DNA of 64,000 nt. Origin: Tunturiibacter empetritectus. GTDB lineage: Bacteria; Acidobacteriota; Terriglobia; Terriglobales; Acidobacteriaceae. Shown here piece after piece: positions 18,682 through 28,939 of the stretch. Location of the stretch: NCBI RefSeq assembly GCF_013410875.1, contig NZ_JACCCU010000001.1:2666001-2730000 (forward strand), in the 5' to 3' direction. The notes under the pieces were generated by a model, which did no database searches, had not been told where the DNA came from, and saw nothing but the letters and a program-made list of their open reading frames with translations. The position numbers were made by a program, and so were the translations under genes. Numbering within the stretch: position 1 is the first letter of the stretch; every line of letters starts with the position of its first letter.

Positions 18682-21069
18682 ATGAATCATTGGTTCTCTA
18701 CCTTGCTGTTCCTAGCTGTTCCGGCAATCTCACTGGGACAATCACTGCCACTCCAGAGAAACGGTCAAAAGATCACGATCGAGCCCTATGCGCCAAACAT
18801 CGTACGTGTCACATTGAGCATGATTGCCCGAGAGGCCGCGATTGGTCCAGGTTATGGCTTCGTGGCTAAGCCGGAACAAACTGGCTGGATACACACCTTG
18901 CGGGGAGATGGTGCCGACGTCTACAAGAGTCAGCGAATGACCGTGATAGTTGCTCCGGAGCATCAACGGAGTCCAAATGAAAGACTCCCGGATACCGCAA
19001 AGTTCTTTTCAGGCTCTGTGCCCGGCACAGACATTTCTGTCACATTGCCGGACGGTTCCTCGCTCACTGAGATGAATGGCTGGCAGATGGCTGAGTTGAA
19101 CCAAAAAGACGACACTCTCAAGAATGCGCGGGGTATAAAGGCGGAGGACCTGCCACTTTACACCGTCGGCGCAAGTTTCCGGGCAGCCGACGACGAGCAT
19201 TACTACGGTCTGGGTGAAAATCAAGAAGGCTACCTCGACCACCGGCAACGCCCTATCACATGTGTGGCTAATTATCTCGCCCCTGCTTCTCCATCGTACT
19301 GTGTTCCGTTTTTGGTCACAAATAAGGGGTACGGAATCGTATGGGACAACCCATCGTCCACAACCATTTATCCAGCCTTTGACGGCGAAACAAAATGGAC
19401 ATCGACGCTCGGCAGAAGAGTTTCGTTTTTTGTCATCGCGGGAGATACCACCGACGAGATCTATGAGGGTTATCGGCTGCTTACAGGCGCGACACCGATG
19501 CTGCCAAAGGCGGCATACGGTTTCATTCAGTGCAAGCAGCGTTATAGCTCGCAGGCAGAAGTGCTCGCCGTAGCCAAAGGCTATCGCGAACGCCATCTGC
19601 CCTTGGATATCATCGTCGTGGACTGGTTCTATTACACTCAGATGGGTCAGTATGACTTCGATGTCCAGGCATGGCCCGATCCTGTGGCCATGAATAAGCA
19701 ACTACATACTGACAACGTCGAGTCGATGATTAGCGTGTGGCCACGTTTTGCGCCAGGGTCGCGTTATTACGACTTCCTCTTCAACAAAGGCTGGTTCGAA
19801 CACTACGCAAGTGGACTTCCTGTGACCGCCGACGAGCCGGCACCGGGCAAGCCAGTTGACGGCATGCCATACGATAAAGCAGGATCAGACATCGATACGA
19901 CAAACCCCGAGGCAGCCACTTGGTGGTGGAACCTGATTCGAGACAATATTGCTGCAAAAGGTTTCGACTTCTTCTGGGCCGACGAAACCGAACCAGACCT
20001 TCCGCCTGACGGAGCTTACCTGAGCATCGGTCCAGGGACACAGTACTTCAATGTGTATCCGTTATCGCACACCGGAGCGATCTATGACGGCATTCGCCGG
20101 GACAAGCCGCAACAACGTTCTCTCACGCTTTCGCGGGACGCTTATCTCGGAGCCCAGCGAAATGGCACAATCTTCTGGTCGTCGGACATCTCGCCCACAT
20201 GGGATACTCTGCGGCGCCAGATTCCAACTGGCCTCAATACCGCAGCCTCTGGCATTGCCTACGCGGGTAACGATATCGGTGGTTGGCAAGATCTTCCCTA
20301 CAGGCATACTCCGTCTCATACACCACTCATTGATCCCACAAGCGCGCGCAATAATGTGGGGCAATATGATGATTATCCGGAGCTTTACGTACGCTGGTTC
20401 GAGTATGGAACCTTTCTCCCAACCATGCGCACACATGGTACTCGACGCTACAACGAGGTCTGGAGTTACGGAACCGAGGCCCAGCCGATCCTTGAGAAGT
20501 ATCTGAAGCTGCGGTACACGCTCATGCCCTACATCTACTCGTTAGGCTGGTTTACTCATCAGACCGGCGCACCGTTCATGCGGGCGCTGTTTATGGACTT
20601 TCCACATGACAACAAAATTTCGAATATAACCGACGAGTACATGTTCGGTCCTGCGTTGCTCGTCGCGCCGGTGGTTGAGCAAGGAGCCAACACCCGCGAA
20701 GTCTACCTCCCAGATGGTGCTGACTGGTACAACTTCTGGACGAATGAGAGATTGCATGGCGGCCAAACACTTACGGCGAACGCTCCTATCGACACTATTC
20801 CGCTTTTTGTGAGAGCTGGATCAATCCTACCGTTGGGAGCTCCAGTCGAAAGCACGCATGGTCAGCAGGCGATCGCAAAGGTAAAAGTGTACCCCGGAGC
20901 AAATGGAGAGTTCACGCTCTACAACGACGACGGCACAACCTACGCCTATGAAAAAGGAGACAGGCAGATTACAACTCTCAAGTGGGACGACGCTACCGGC
21001 AAGCTGAAACAAGAAGGCGCCAATGCTTGGGACGAAAAAGAGACTGGTCTGGTTGAAATCGTGCGCTAA
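18682..21069 (+). CDS. GH31 alpha-xylosidase/alpha-glucosidase-like enzyme
   Basis: A 795-residue family GH31 hydrolase. The start at 18682 has AGAGG 5 bases upstream and begins a clear signal peptide (NHWFSTLLFLAVPAISLGQ), so the enzyme is periplasmic or secreted. An N-terminal beta-sandwich precedes the TIM barrel. The nucleophile is Asp434 in FFWADETEP and the acid/base is Asp502 in WSSDISPTWD. The segments PYRHTP, HGTRRYNEVWSYG and the C-terminal PDGADWYNFWT are typical of bacterial alpha-xylosidases, so action on xyloglucan side chains is the best guess; alpha-glucosidase cannot be excluded. It is downstream of a promoter with an inverted repeat at 18370 and close to the LacI gene. Confidence 0.9.
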   Translation: MNHWFSTLLFLAVPAISLGQSLPLQRNGQKITIEPYAPNIVRVTLSMIAREAAIGPGYGFVAKPEQTGWIHTLRGDGADVYKSQRMTVIVAPEHQRSPNERLPDTAKFFSGSVPGTDISVTLPDGSSLTEMNGWQMAELNQKDDTLKNARGIKAEDLPLYTVGASFRAADDEHYYGLGENQEGYLDHRQRPITCVANYLAPASPSYCVPFLVTNKGYGIVWDNPSSTTIYPAFDGETKWTSTLGRRVSFFVIAGDTTDEIYEGYRLLTGATPMLPKAAYGFIQCKQRYSSQAEVLAVAKGYRERHLPLDIIVVDWFYYTQMGQYDFDVQAWPDPVAMNKQLHTDNVESMISVWPRFAPGSRYYDFLFNKGWFEHYASGLPVTADEPAPGKPVDGMPYDKAGSDIDTTNPEAATWWWNLIRDNIAAKGFDFFWADETEPDLPPDGAYLSIGPGTQYFNVYPLSHTGAIYDGIRRDKPQQRSLTLSRDAYLGAQRNGTIFWSSDISPTWDTLRRQIPTGLNTAASGIAYAGNDIGGWQDLPYRHTPSHTPLIDPTSARNNVGQYDDYPELYVRWFEYGTFLPTMRTHGTRRYNEVWSYGTEAQPILEKYLKLRYTLMPYIYSLGWFTHQTGAPFMRALFMDFPHDNKISNITDEYMFGPALLVAPVVEQGANTREVYLPDGADWYNFWTNERLHGGQTLTANAPIDTIPLFVRAGSILPLGAPVESTHGQQAIAKVKVYPGANGEFTLYNDDGTTYAYEKGDRQITTLKWDDATGKLKQEGANAWDEKETGLVEIVR

Positions 21070-21796
21070 GATTCTCATTAATTTAATCGTTGCCATAATT
21101 TGTCCCGCCGCGTAATACCATTCTTTAGTAAGAACCAGCCCGTTTGTAGCTGATGGTGGTGCGGCCGGAACGCTTCGCGGAAGTCGACGTCACAATTTTA
21201 GATTTTGAAAGGAAAGGCGCTTGTGTCCGCGGACCAGTCATATTGAAGCGTAGTAACGGCTGAAGGGTCGCTGGTCCGAATAAACGGCCCATCTTTGCTG
21301 CGTGCTTTCGCTTAACTATTGGTAGCGGTAAAGTAGTCTAAGCGTGATGCCATCCGGCCGTGGCAGTGTCAGCGATCGGGAAGTCTGTAGGTAGATTTTC
21401 AGCGACGCGCGCAACTCACACTGGGATGAGCAAGCGGCGTAGGGATGGGCCCGCCGAGGTTCTCTTCTCGCTTGTTTAGGCTTTTCTTTTCTCTTTAGGT
21501 GTCCAGTGGGGATATTTCTCTTTTCAGAGGAGCGAAGCGAGACCATGAAAGCAGACTTTTTTTTTTGATCTAGCCGAAGAACTTCCCTGGCGGAATCCGA
21601 TTTCCGCTTGCCGATCATGGCTAAATGAGTGACTGGGCGATTTATTACCAACTGAAAAGACCGCCACATTCCAGTTTGCCGACCATTCGCGAATTGACAG
21701 TTGCCTTGTTAGCACAAGGACCTTTACCAAGGCTGATGAGAAGAATGTACTTGCAGGACGCGACATAGGGATTCACTTGCGAGGTCCATTCCTGAA
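21070..21796. other. Intergenic region, no supported gene
   Basis: 727 bases without a convincing gene. A short minus-strand open frame (21201-21311) encodes a protein-like stretch containing DGPFIRTSDPSAVTTLQYDW without a start codon, possibly the tail of a lost gene. A longer minus-strand frame at 21316-21669 is rich in Lys/Arg and looks non-coding. An 11-base T run begins near 21556. Confidence 0.4.
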
Positions 21797-22782
21797 TCAA
21801 GCAATCCGTTTAGCCATTGTGGCGAGCAGCTTGGATCGCGCATCTGGTTTCGTCCATGGGCAGATTGCAATACAGATTCCGCAGGATGCCGCCTCGGCAA
21901 AATAGGGGATGCACTTGTCGAAGTCTACATACCAGCGTTCCACACCACGGACCATCTGCTTCTGTTCCAGGATGGCACTGGGAGGACAGGCCCTGGTACA
22001 CGCCTGGCAGCTTTGGCAAAAATCATCAGCTCCAAAGCGGATCGGATCTGTTGCGACAAGGGGCATGTCGGTTGTAACGCCCGCGAGACGAACGCCTGCC
22101 CCAAACTGTGGACTGATCAGAGAACCGTGCTTGCCCAGCTCACCGAGACCCGATGCGATTGCTGGTGGGACGAGCAGCAACGCATCAGCCATTGGACCTG
22201 GATACGCGTGTGCGTCGTATCCTTGCGAGCGTATCCAGTTCGCAAGCGCATAGGACGCTCGTGTGCCTCGGGCGTATTGATCGCCAACGTCGCTCACTCC
22301 GATCCCGTTCGTTTCATCCGAAGGAACCTGCCGAAGGCGCTCGTAGTTGTGTGCGAGCGCAAGTACGATGACCCACGGCTCTTCGATTGTGTAACCCTCG
22401 AAGACATACAGCGGATCCATCGCTGCAACGCCGACTGCATCGGCTTCGTGAGTGAGCGCAATGCCTTCATCTCAGATGTAAGCTGCTCGGCAGGAGCCAC
22501 ATTTCGTTGTTCCGCTATGGGACAGAGCTCTGGGTGATTGTACGCAGCGGCAAAGGCCTCCGCTGCACCGGGACAACGCCGCGAGCTCTGCCGGGCAACA
22601 ATTTGCAAATCGCCGTACGGATGCTGGTTCGGCGGATGCCAGAAGAATGGGGAAGCTCTACGAACGGCAGTTTCGCCGACACCATTGATTGCATTACCCG
22701 ACACTCGCAACAGTGCGAGAGTATCCGGACTCGGAGTGTAAGGCCTGCGTCTAATGCCGTCCAAGCTAGCTTTTTTTGACAT
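21797..22782 (-). pseudogene. Frameshifted QueG/reductive-dehalogenase-like Fe-S reductase
   Basis: Two minus-strand frames join into one protein. The first (22782 to about 22465) encodes an N-terminal part ending LTSEMKAL; the second continues IALTHEADAVGVAAMDPLYV to the stop at 21797. The C-terminal part has two 4Fe-4S motifs: CQSCQACTRACP, and CGICIAICPW preceded by an isolated Cys in DKCIPYF. This matches the ferredoxin-like half of epoxyqueuosine reductase QueG and respiratory reductive dehalogenases, enzymes that use cobalamin and iron-sulfur clusters. Loss of one base near 22465 explains the break. It lies 27 bases downstream of an AhpD-like gene in the same orientation. The N-terminal region differs from true QueG, so tRNA modification is unlikely; a redox role in a small-molecule pathway is a guess. 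It may be intact if the base loss is an assembly error. Confidence 0.75.
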
Positions 22783-22809
22783 CGTTCACCCGGCGGTACA
22801 ACGGCAGTC

Positions 22810-23394
22810 TCAACTTTGCGCTCCGACTTCAGGCGCCTTCGCAGGCAGATATCCACGGCTTATCGAGACATACCCTTCCTGCGCGGTCTTCTTGCCTCGC
22901 TGCCGATACAGCTCTTCGTCGCGCGGTTGCCATGTATCCAGACCATCGACGTACCGGTTGTACATGCAGAAGGCTGCTGCAATCAGAACCGTGTCGTGAA
23001 TCTCCATATCTGTCGCGCCTTGCTCCCGAGCAGCTTCTATGTCGTTCGCCGATACCTGCTTACCGCCCTTCTGCACCTTCGCTGCGATCACCAGTAGCGC
23101 CTTCAGCTTCTCCGAGATGTCCGCCCCGTGAAAGTCAACCTTCACACGCTTCACCAGTTCGTGGTCGTCGTTGAGGCAAGCAGCCGCGATAGAACCATGA
23201 ACGGTCTGGCAGAAATAACAGTCATTCAGATATGAGACATAGGTCGCGATCAATTCGCGGTCTCCCTGCGGGAGAGAGTTCGGCGTGTGCAACAAAGCCT
23301 CCGTGAGTTCATTGAGAGGCTTGGCGGTCTCTGGACGAAGCGCCATCGCGCTGCGTATACCTTGCAATCCTTCTGGCAATTTAATGTGCGGCAT
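22810..23394 (-). CDS. AhpD-like/carboxymuconolactone decarboxylase-family protein
   Basis: A 194-residue all-helical protein of the AhpD/CMD superfamily (peroxidase-related group). The core motif is ELIATYVSYLNDCYFCQTVHG: the CxxC plus downstream His is the redox site of AhpD-type alkylhydroperoxidases. The conserved C-terminal segment IHDTVLIAAAFCMYNRYVDG follows. The start at 23394 has GGAG 7 bases upstream; an earlier in-frame ATG lies within a TATGC-5-GCATA inverted repeat and is less likely. It is divergent from the broken receptor gene and precedes the QueG-like gene. Fragments of a related gene survive at 28747-28936. A peroxide-reducing or thiol-exchange role is expected; the substrate is unknown. 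Confidence 0.85.
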   Translation of the reverse strand: MPHIKLPEGLQGIRSAMALRPETAKPLNELTEALLHTPNSLPQGDRELIATYVSYLNDCYFCQTVHGSIAAACLNDDHELVKRVKVDFHGADISEKLKALLVIAAKVQKGGKQVSANDIEAAREQGATDMEIHDTVLIAAAFCMYNRYVDGLDTWQPRDEELYRQRGKKTAQEGYVSISRGYLPAKAPEVGAQS

Positions 23395-23605
23395 AGGAGT
23401 TCTCCAAAATTTATATGCGAAAAGCATACGCCATAAATCACGTCCCGAAATAGATGGAGTCCGTTCTCCACCTTATGAAGGATGACAGATTGCCATGTGA
23501 TCTATAGGATTCGCGTCAACCGCAACCACATTATTTGTGTATGCCTTCCTTGTCTTCAGGCCGTACGCAAAACCGGTTTTCTACATTTTTTGGAGGCTCT
23601 ATCCG

Positions 23606-26600
23606 ATGCGCCTGTATTCCCCGGTTGGAACTATCGCTTGCATCCTGGCTTTCGGTTCATCGTTGCATGCTCAACTGCCCAGCGGCTCGATCGGCGGGAT
23701 CACGAGGGACCCGAGCGGCAGGCTCATCCAAGGTGCGCATATAACCGCGACCAATGAGCGGCAAGGCACCACACGAGAAGGTGCAACCGGCGCGGACGGC
23801 TCCTTCACGTTGTCGAATCTTGAACCTGGAAGCTACACGGTTGTACTCGCCTCCACAGGATTCGCTGACGTGCGCTACAGTAACGTCCAGATCGAAGCTG
23901 GAAAGTCCATTACGCTGGATACGACGCTGAGCGTTGCTGCTCAGACGAGCACGATCGATGTCAACAGCAATAGCAGACGGGATGTTGATCTTACGCAGTC
24001 CATGATTCAGGGTCAGATCACATCGCAGACTATTGCGAGTATTCCGCTGAACGGCAGGAACTTCCTCGAACTTGCCTATCTGGTGCCAGGAAACCGTCCC
24101 GCACCCACTTTCGACCCGACGAAGACCAACACCCTCGAAGTAAGCTCAGCAGGCGGATTCGGTAGAGGTGGCAACATTACTGTCGACGGCGGAGACAACA
24201 ACGACGAGGTGGTCGGAGGAACACTCTCTAACTTCCCTGAGGATTCGATTCAGGAGTTTCAGATTGCGACCGCGAGATTCACGGCCGAAGTCGGGCGATC
24301 AGGCAACAGCATTATCAATATCGTCACAAAGACTGGAACGAACCAATATCACGGGTCATTGTTTTTCTACGAGCGCAATCGCAATCTGCAGGCACTGCCG
24401 GCGACATTCGACCGTTCCCTTCCCACGCCGCCATTTGACAGAGAACAGTACGGCGCAACGCTGGGTGGTCCGATCCGGAAGGAAAAGGCATGGCTCTTCA
24501 CGGGTTTCGAATACCGCGACCAGAACGCAGCGCTCCAGACCGGAACGCGTAACTTCACGACCTCTCAAATTCAAAACACCTCTGCTCCCTCTCCACTTCG
24601 TGAAGCACTCTGGTCGACTCGATACGACCAGCAGTTAAGTGCGAAGAACACTCTGATGGCTCGATATTCCTTCAATCGTTCGACGGATACCGGCGAGGCC
24701 ACACCCTCCCAGACCACACCCTCCTTCACGTCAGCGGAACGTCAGAACTCCCTCAACCGATTCAACTCGCTCGTTGCAGGACTGACAACTGTTCTCTCGC
24801 CCACCCGCATCAACAACTTTTCCTTCCACTACGACAACTTCTATAACGACATTCCGCCCTACTCACCCAGTGCGCCCACTACGAATCCGCAATTGAACCT
24901 GACGAACGAACTCATCTTTCCTGATATTGCAGATGGAGCAAATTTCAATCTTCCACAAGCCACTTTTCTGAACCGATATCAGTTCGGCGATGCTTATTCC
25001 TGGTCTTTTGGGAAACATGCTCTCCGGCTCGGCGGTGAATTTCAGCACTACACCGCGCACGGAGAGATCAACGTCTTCGGCACCGGCACGGTAATCCTTA
25101 CGACCAACTTCGCCTTTGCTGATTTGAACGGAGACGGCAAAATCAACGATCTTGATATTCCGGAGGCAGTCGGAATCAAGAGCAGCGCGCCTGTCACGCC
25201 GGTGCCGATCCCGAAAGTCTTCAACGGTTACCTTGCGTTCTATGCCCAAGACGACTGGCGCGTCCTGCCCCGGCTGACTCTCAACCTTGGCCTGCGCTGG
25301 GAGTACGACTCCAACCTCACCGGGACCTCCAGCGCCCACGACCCCTGCCCCAACTTGACTACGGTGCCGACGAACCCATGCACCTGGATGGCGAACGTGA
25401 TCGACCTTAAAAAGTCACCCGACATGAAGGACTTCAGTCCTCGCATCGGCTTCGCGTACGATCCCTTCGGCCTGGGCAAAACAGTTGTCCGCGGCGGCTA
25501 CGGAATCTACTACGACCGCATCATTCTTGAAAGTGGCGCCGAAGAACTCGTGCAGAACGACCGCGCCCTCACCGTCACCCAATACGCCGGATCGTACTGC
25601 GTCTCCCCCTTTGTGCCTGGGCCGCCCAGTCTCAATGCATGCTTTGCTCCCCAAGCGAGCTTCGGCACAGGCAGCCCCAGCCTTGCAGCGCCATTCAGCG
25701 GCCCCCATCAGACAGGCGGAGTTGGCATGATCGGCATGGGCCCCGACTCCCATCATCCTCTGGTTCAACAATTCTCTCTTGGCTTTCAGCAGCAGTTTGG
25801 CGACAGCTAGGCTATGTCAGCAGACGGGCTGCACGTCTTCGCAAATCGTCAGTTGAATGGCCATCTGCTTCGCAGCACCAGTTCAAACTCTCCCTACGTT
25901 TCATGCCCGGGCAACAACGTGCCCTGCAGTTTGACCGATCCGCTCAGCGGAATCTCCGACAACATCACCCTTATCGAGTCCAGGGCAAAGTCCTGGTACG
26001 AGGGCCTGATCCTTAGTCTCCAGCATAGGCAGTCGCACCTAAGCCGCATAGGATATCAATACAACATCAGCTATACCCTATCGAAGACACTCGACTACTC
26101 CGACGACGATCAACTCACCAACAGCAACGCCAACGAGCAGGTCAATCTCGTCGAAGGAATCAACCAGCCCCAACTCGAGAAGGGATACGCCGTCACCGAT
26201 GAGCTGAATCGAATCACCCTCTACGGAGAAGTGCAGTTCCCTTGGCAAATCTCCTTCGCGCCGATCTACGCCTTCGGGTCCGGCGTGCCTGCCGACACTT
26301 TCCTACCGGGGACCGCCATTAACAGCGCAAACGGCTCTCGCCTCCCTCTCATCTCTCGTAACTCCCTCGGTCGCGAGATTAAAAACAGCAATCAATTGAA
26401 CGCTATGATCGATAAGTGGAACGCTCTTCCCGCGTGTCCCGCTACGTTTCCTTGCCTTGCGGGAGGACTCCTTCAGCACGTCCCGGGAAACATCAACTTC
26501 TTCAGTCCATTCAGCTCTCTCGACTTTCGGTTGCAGAAGCAATTCAAATTCAAGGAATTAGCCTCAACCTCATTGGAGAAGCATTCAATATCTTCAACGA

Positions 26601-26796
26601 AACGAACATCCGTGGCACCAGCAATAAGAACTATGCAGGACGAAGCATCTCCATCGGCCCTTTTCAATCGGCGCAAAACGGTCAACCCGCTCAGACAGTA
26701 CAGTCGAACTTCTACTCCGCAGTTACGACCGCAGGAGGGTTCTTTGGCTCTGGCGGACCTAGAGCATTTCAGCTTGCCGCAAGATTGGAGTTCTAA
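23606..26796 (+). pseudogene. Oar-type TonB-dependent receptor broken by nonsense codon and frameshift
   Basis: Signal peptide (RLYSPVGTIACILAFGSSLHAQ), carboxypeptidase-regulatory-like domain, plug (SIPLNGRNFLELAYLVPG, DGGDNNDEV) and barrel are all recognisable. An in-frame TAG at 25808-25810 interrupts FQQQFGDS|AMSADGLHVF; the same frame continues directly after it, and a tryptophan (TGG) is expected there. A second break near 26555 (aag g|aa tta) shifts the frame: FKFK continues as GISLNLIGEAFNIFNET in the next frame. The barrel terminus AFQLAARLEF is intact at 26796. Start chosen at 23606, with TGGAGG 9 bases upstream. About 1060 residues when joined, comparable with other receptors. Neighbouring AhpD-like genes and MFS transporter suggest a former uptake locus. 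Confidence 0.85.
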
Positions 26797-26798
26797 TC

Positions 26799-27470
26799 AT
26801 GATCATGCGGGAAGGTCAAAAACTCGCCCTGGATAAGTTGCTTCCTATCCAATCGACAAACCTACCGATCGTAAACGAGAATGACGCCCCACCAGAGGTT
26901 GAACGCCTCTACATGAGGTTTCGCACCGACTTCGGCAGGCCACGCGTACCGGGTATTCTGCAGTGCTTTGCAACCCATCCGCCTCTATTGGAGCACATGA
27001 TGGGTCTCGCACAATCCATGCTTTTCGTAGACGGCGCACTCGATCGACGGCATAAAGAGTTGATCGCGACGTTTGTCTCCTCTCTGAATAGTTGTGCTTA
27101 TTGCGCTGACAGTCACGGGTTCTTTCTCCGTACGAATGGTGGCTCGCAGGAACTGCTTACAGCAGTAATGCAATGTGAGGTCGATTCCAAGGAGTTTACT
27201 TCGCAACAGGGATCCCTTCTTCGCTTCGTGCAAAAGATCACAGACGATGCGCAAAGCGTTTCTCGCGTCGACATCGAATTACTACACGACTCTGGTCGGA
27301 CTGATCTGCAGATTGCGGAAGCCATCCATGTCACGGCGCTCTTCGCCTGTTTCAATCGGGTTGTGAATGCGTTTGGGCTGCCCTCGCAGGATCTGCTTTC
27401 CATGTACGCAAATGCTCCTCAGGAAGAACCCGGATCGTCCGAAGCGCCAAAACACGGGAGCAACGATTGA
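26799..27470 (+). CDS. AhpD-like/carboxymuconolactone decarboxylase-family protein
   Basis: About 223 residues with the peroxidase-related AhpD/CMD core: KELIATFVSSLNSCAYCADSHG carries the CxxC and downstream His. The C-terminal helix (AIHVTALFACFNRVVNAFG) matches the position of IHDTVL...YNRYVDG in the gene at 22810. It starts two bases after the broken receptor's stop, so it probably sits in the same transcript. An in-frame ATG at 26805 is an equally good start. Its stop overlaps the start of the MFS gene (TTGA), giving translational coupling. It probably works with that transporter on the same substrate, which is unknown. Confidence 0.85.
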   Translation: MIMREGQKLALDKLLPIQSTNLPIVNENDAPPEVERLYMRFRTDFGRPRVPGILQCFATHPPLLEHMMGLAQSMLFVDGALDRRHKELIATFVSSLNSCAYCADSHGFFLRTNGGSQELLTAVMQCEVDSKEFTSQQGSLLRFVQKITDDAQSVSRVDIELLHDSGRTDLQIAEAIHVTALFACFNRVVNAFGLPSQDLLSMYANAPQEEPGSSEAPKHGSND

Positions 27471-28744
27471 GCGACAAGGTTATTTTGAAGCTCCAGGACG
27501 ATGAGAGTTCCATTAATTACCAGGGATGGAAAGTGGCGATGGCCGCCTTCGTCGGAGTAATGGTGAGCTTCGCTCCCATCGTGCCTTACACGTTCAGCCT
27601 GTTCCTGAACCCCCTGCATGCGGCATTCGGCTGGCAGCGCGAAGCCATCTCCGGCACCTTCGCCTTGGCAGCGATCACTGTAGCCGTCGTCTCTCCCGGA
27701 ATCGGTGTTCTGCTTGACCGTCTTCCGCCGCGCCGTATTATTTTGCCCTCAATCGTAATCTTCGCGCTAGCGTTGGCGTCGCTCAGTAGACTCGGTCCGA
27801 GCATCCAACGTTTCTACCTGACTTACTTCGTCCTGGGATTAGTTGCCAACGGCACCGCCCAATTCGCCTATACGCGCACCATTCTTACCTGGTTCAACCG
27901 GCGCCGCGGGCTCGCACTCGCTCTCCTCCTTACCGGCAGCGGTGTAGGGTCCATTCTTATCCCTCCGCTTACGCAATGGGTAATTGATCACCATGGCTGG
28001 CGCGACGCCTATCTTATGCTCGGTGGAGTTGCGTTGCTTAGCTTGCCGGTCACCGCTCTTCTCGTACGCAACAGGTCTGTGCCGCAGCGAGTGGATGAAA
28101 GCCCAATGTCCGGCGCGACCGTCGGATCGGCACTCCGCACCGCACCCTTCTGGATACTTGCCTTCATCATCATGCTCTCGGCCTTCGGTGAAAATGGCCT
28201 GGTAACAAATCTCGCGGCCATGCTCACCGAACACGGCATCACCGTCCAGGCCGCTGCCCTTGCCCTGTCAGTAAAGGGCGGTGCAGGTATCATCGGCCGA
28301 TTATTTACAGGCTTCTTGATCGACCGATTCCCCGCGCAGAGAATCCAGACCGGTATCCTTTTGCTCTCCGCCGCCGGCACGCTCGTCCTTGCCTTCTCGG
28401 GCACCTCGGCCATGGCTCTTCTGGGGGCGGCCCTCCTTGGCATCGGACTCGGAAGCGAAGCGGACGTCGCACCCTACCTGCTGGCACGCTACTTTGGGCG
28501 GAAACACTTCTCTGTACTCTACGGCCTTACATGGACCGCTTACGCGATTGGAGGCGCAACCGGCCCCATGGTGGTGGGACATTTCTACGACCGCGCTGGT
28601 TCCTATCAACCGCGCTGCATTGTCGGCTTGGCATTCACCACGTTACTAGCCGCCGGACTCAGCGTGTTCCTCCGAAGCGACCGCAATCCATATCACGCAA
28701 CTGATATCAGCCTGGCCTCGGCCAGCATTTCGTTGGAGAAATAA
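27467..28744 (+). CDS. MFS transporter, monocarboxylate/oxalate-formate antiporter-like
   Basis: A 425-residue inner-membrane carrier with twelve predicted helices. The first (VAMAAFVGVMVSFAPIVPYT), the loop FNRRRGLALALLLTGSGVG and the second-half segments follow the MCT/OFA type of the major facilitator superfamily, which usually moves organic acids. Translation probably begins at TTG 27467: GGGAG lies 6 bases upstream and the TTGA overlaps the stop of the AhpD-like gene. Substrate unknown. The final residues run to the stop at 28744, two bases before the AhpD-like remnant. Confidence 0.87.
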   Translation: MSDKVILKLQDDESSINYQGWKVAMAAFVGVMVSFAPIVPYTFSLFLNPLHAAFGWQREAISGTFALAAITVAVVSPGIGVLLDRLPPRRIILPSIVIFALALASLSRLGPSIQRFYLTYFVLGLVANGTAQFAYTRTILTWFNRRRGLALALLLTGSGVGSILIPPLTQWVIDHHGWRDAYLMLGGVALLSLPVTALLVRNRSVPQRVDESPMSGATVGSALRTAPFWILAFIIMLSAFGENGLVTNLAAMLTEHGITVQAAALALSVKGGAGIIGRLFTGFLIDRFPAQRIQTGILLLSAAGTLVLAFSGTSAMALLGAALLGIGLGSEADVAPYLLARYFGRKHFSVLYGLTWTAYAIGGATGPMVVGHFYDRAGSYQPRCIVGLAFTTLLAAGLSVFLRSDRNPYHATDISLASASISLEK

Positions 28745-28746
28745 CC

Positions 28747-28936
28747 ATGCCGCATAGTGCAGTTCTTAAAGACATGCCAGCGATCACCGCTGGTTGTGCC
28801 TTTCTCCGAAACTCGTGGACGAGGCGCGCCAACACCGCTTCGCACTCACGACACCGTACTCTTTACCGTAGTTTTCTCGATCTACAACCGCTACGTCGAT
28901 GGACTGCAGACGACGGCGCGCGATGACGTGATGTGA
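28747..28936 (+). pseudogene. Remnant of an AhpD-like gene with internal deletion
   Basis: The ATG at 28747 begins MPHSAVLKDMPAI, resembling the MPHIKLPEG start of the intact protein at 22810. After about 60 bases the sequence jumps to the gene's 3' end: VDEARQHRFALT in one frame and HDTVLFTVVFSIYNRYVDGL in the next (from 28847), ending at TGA 28934-28936. The central part with the CxxC motif is missing. This is a deletion scar with an extra frameshift. It directly follows the MFS gene. Confidence 0.7.
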
Positions 28937-28939
28937 CGA

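Noticed and set aside
21316..21669. Minus-strand ORF of 117 codons
   Set aside because: Lys/Arg-rich, no ribosome site, no family features; likely non-coding.
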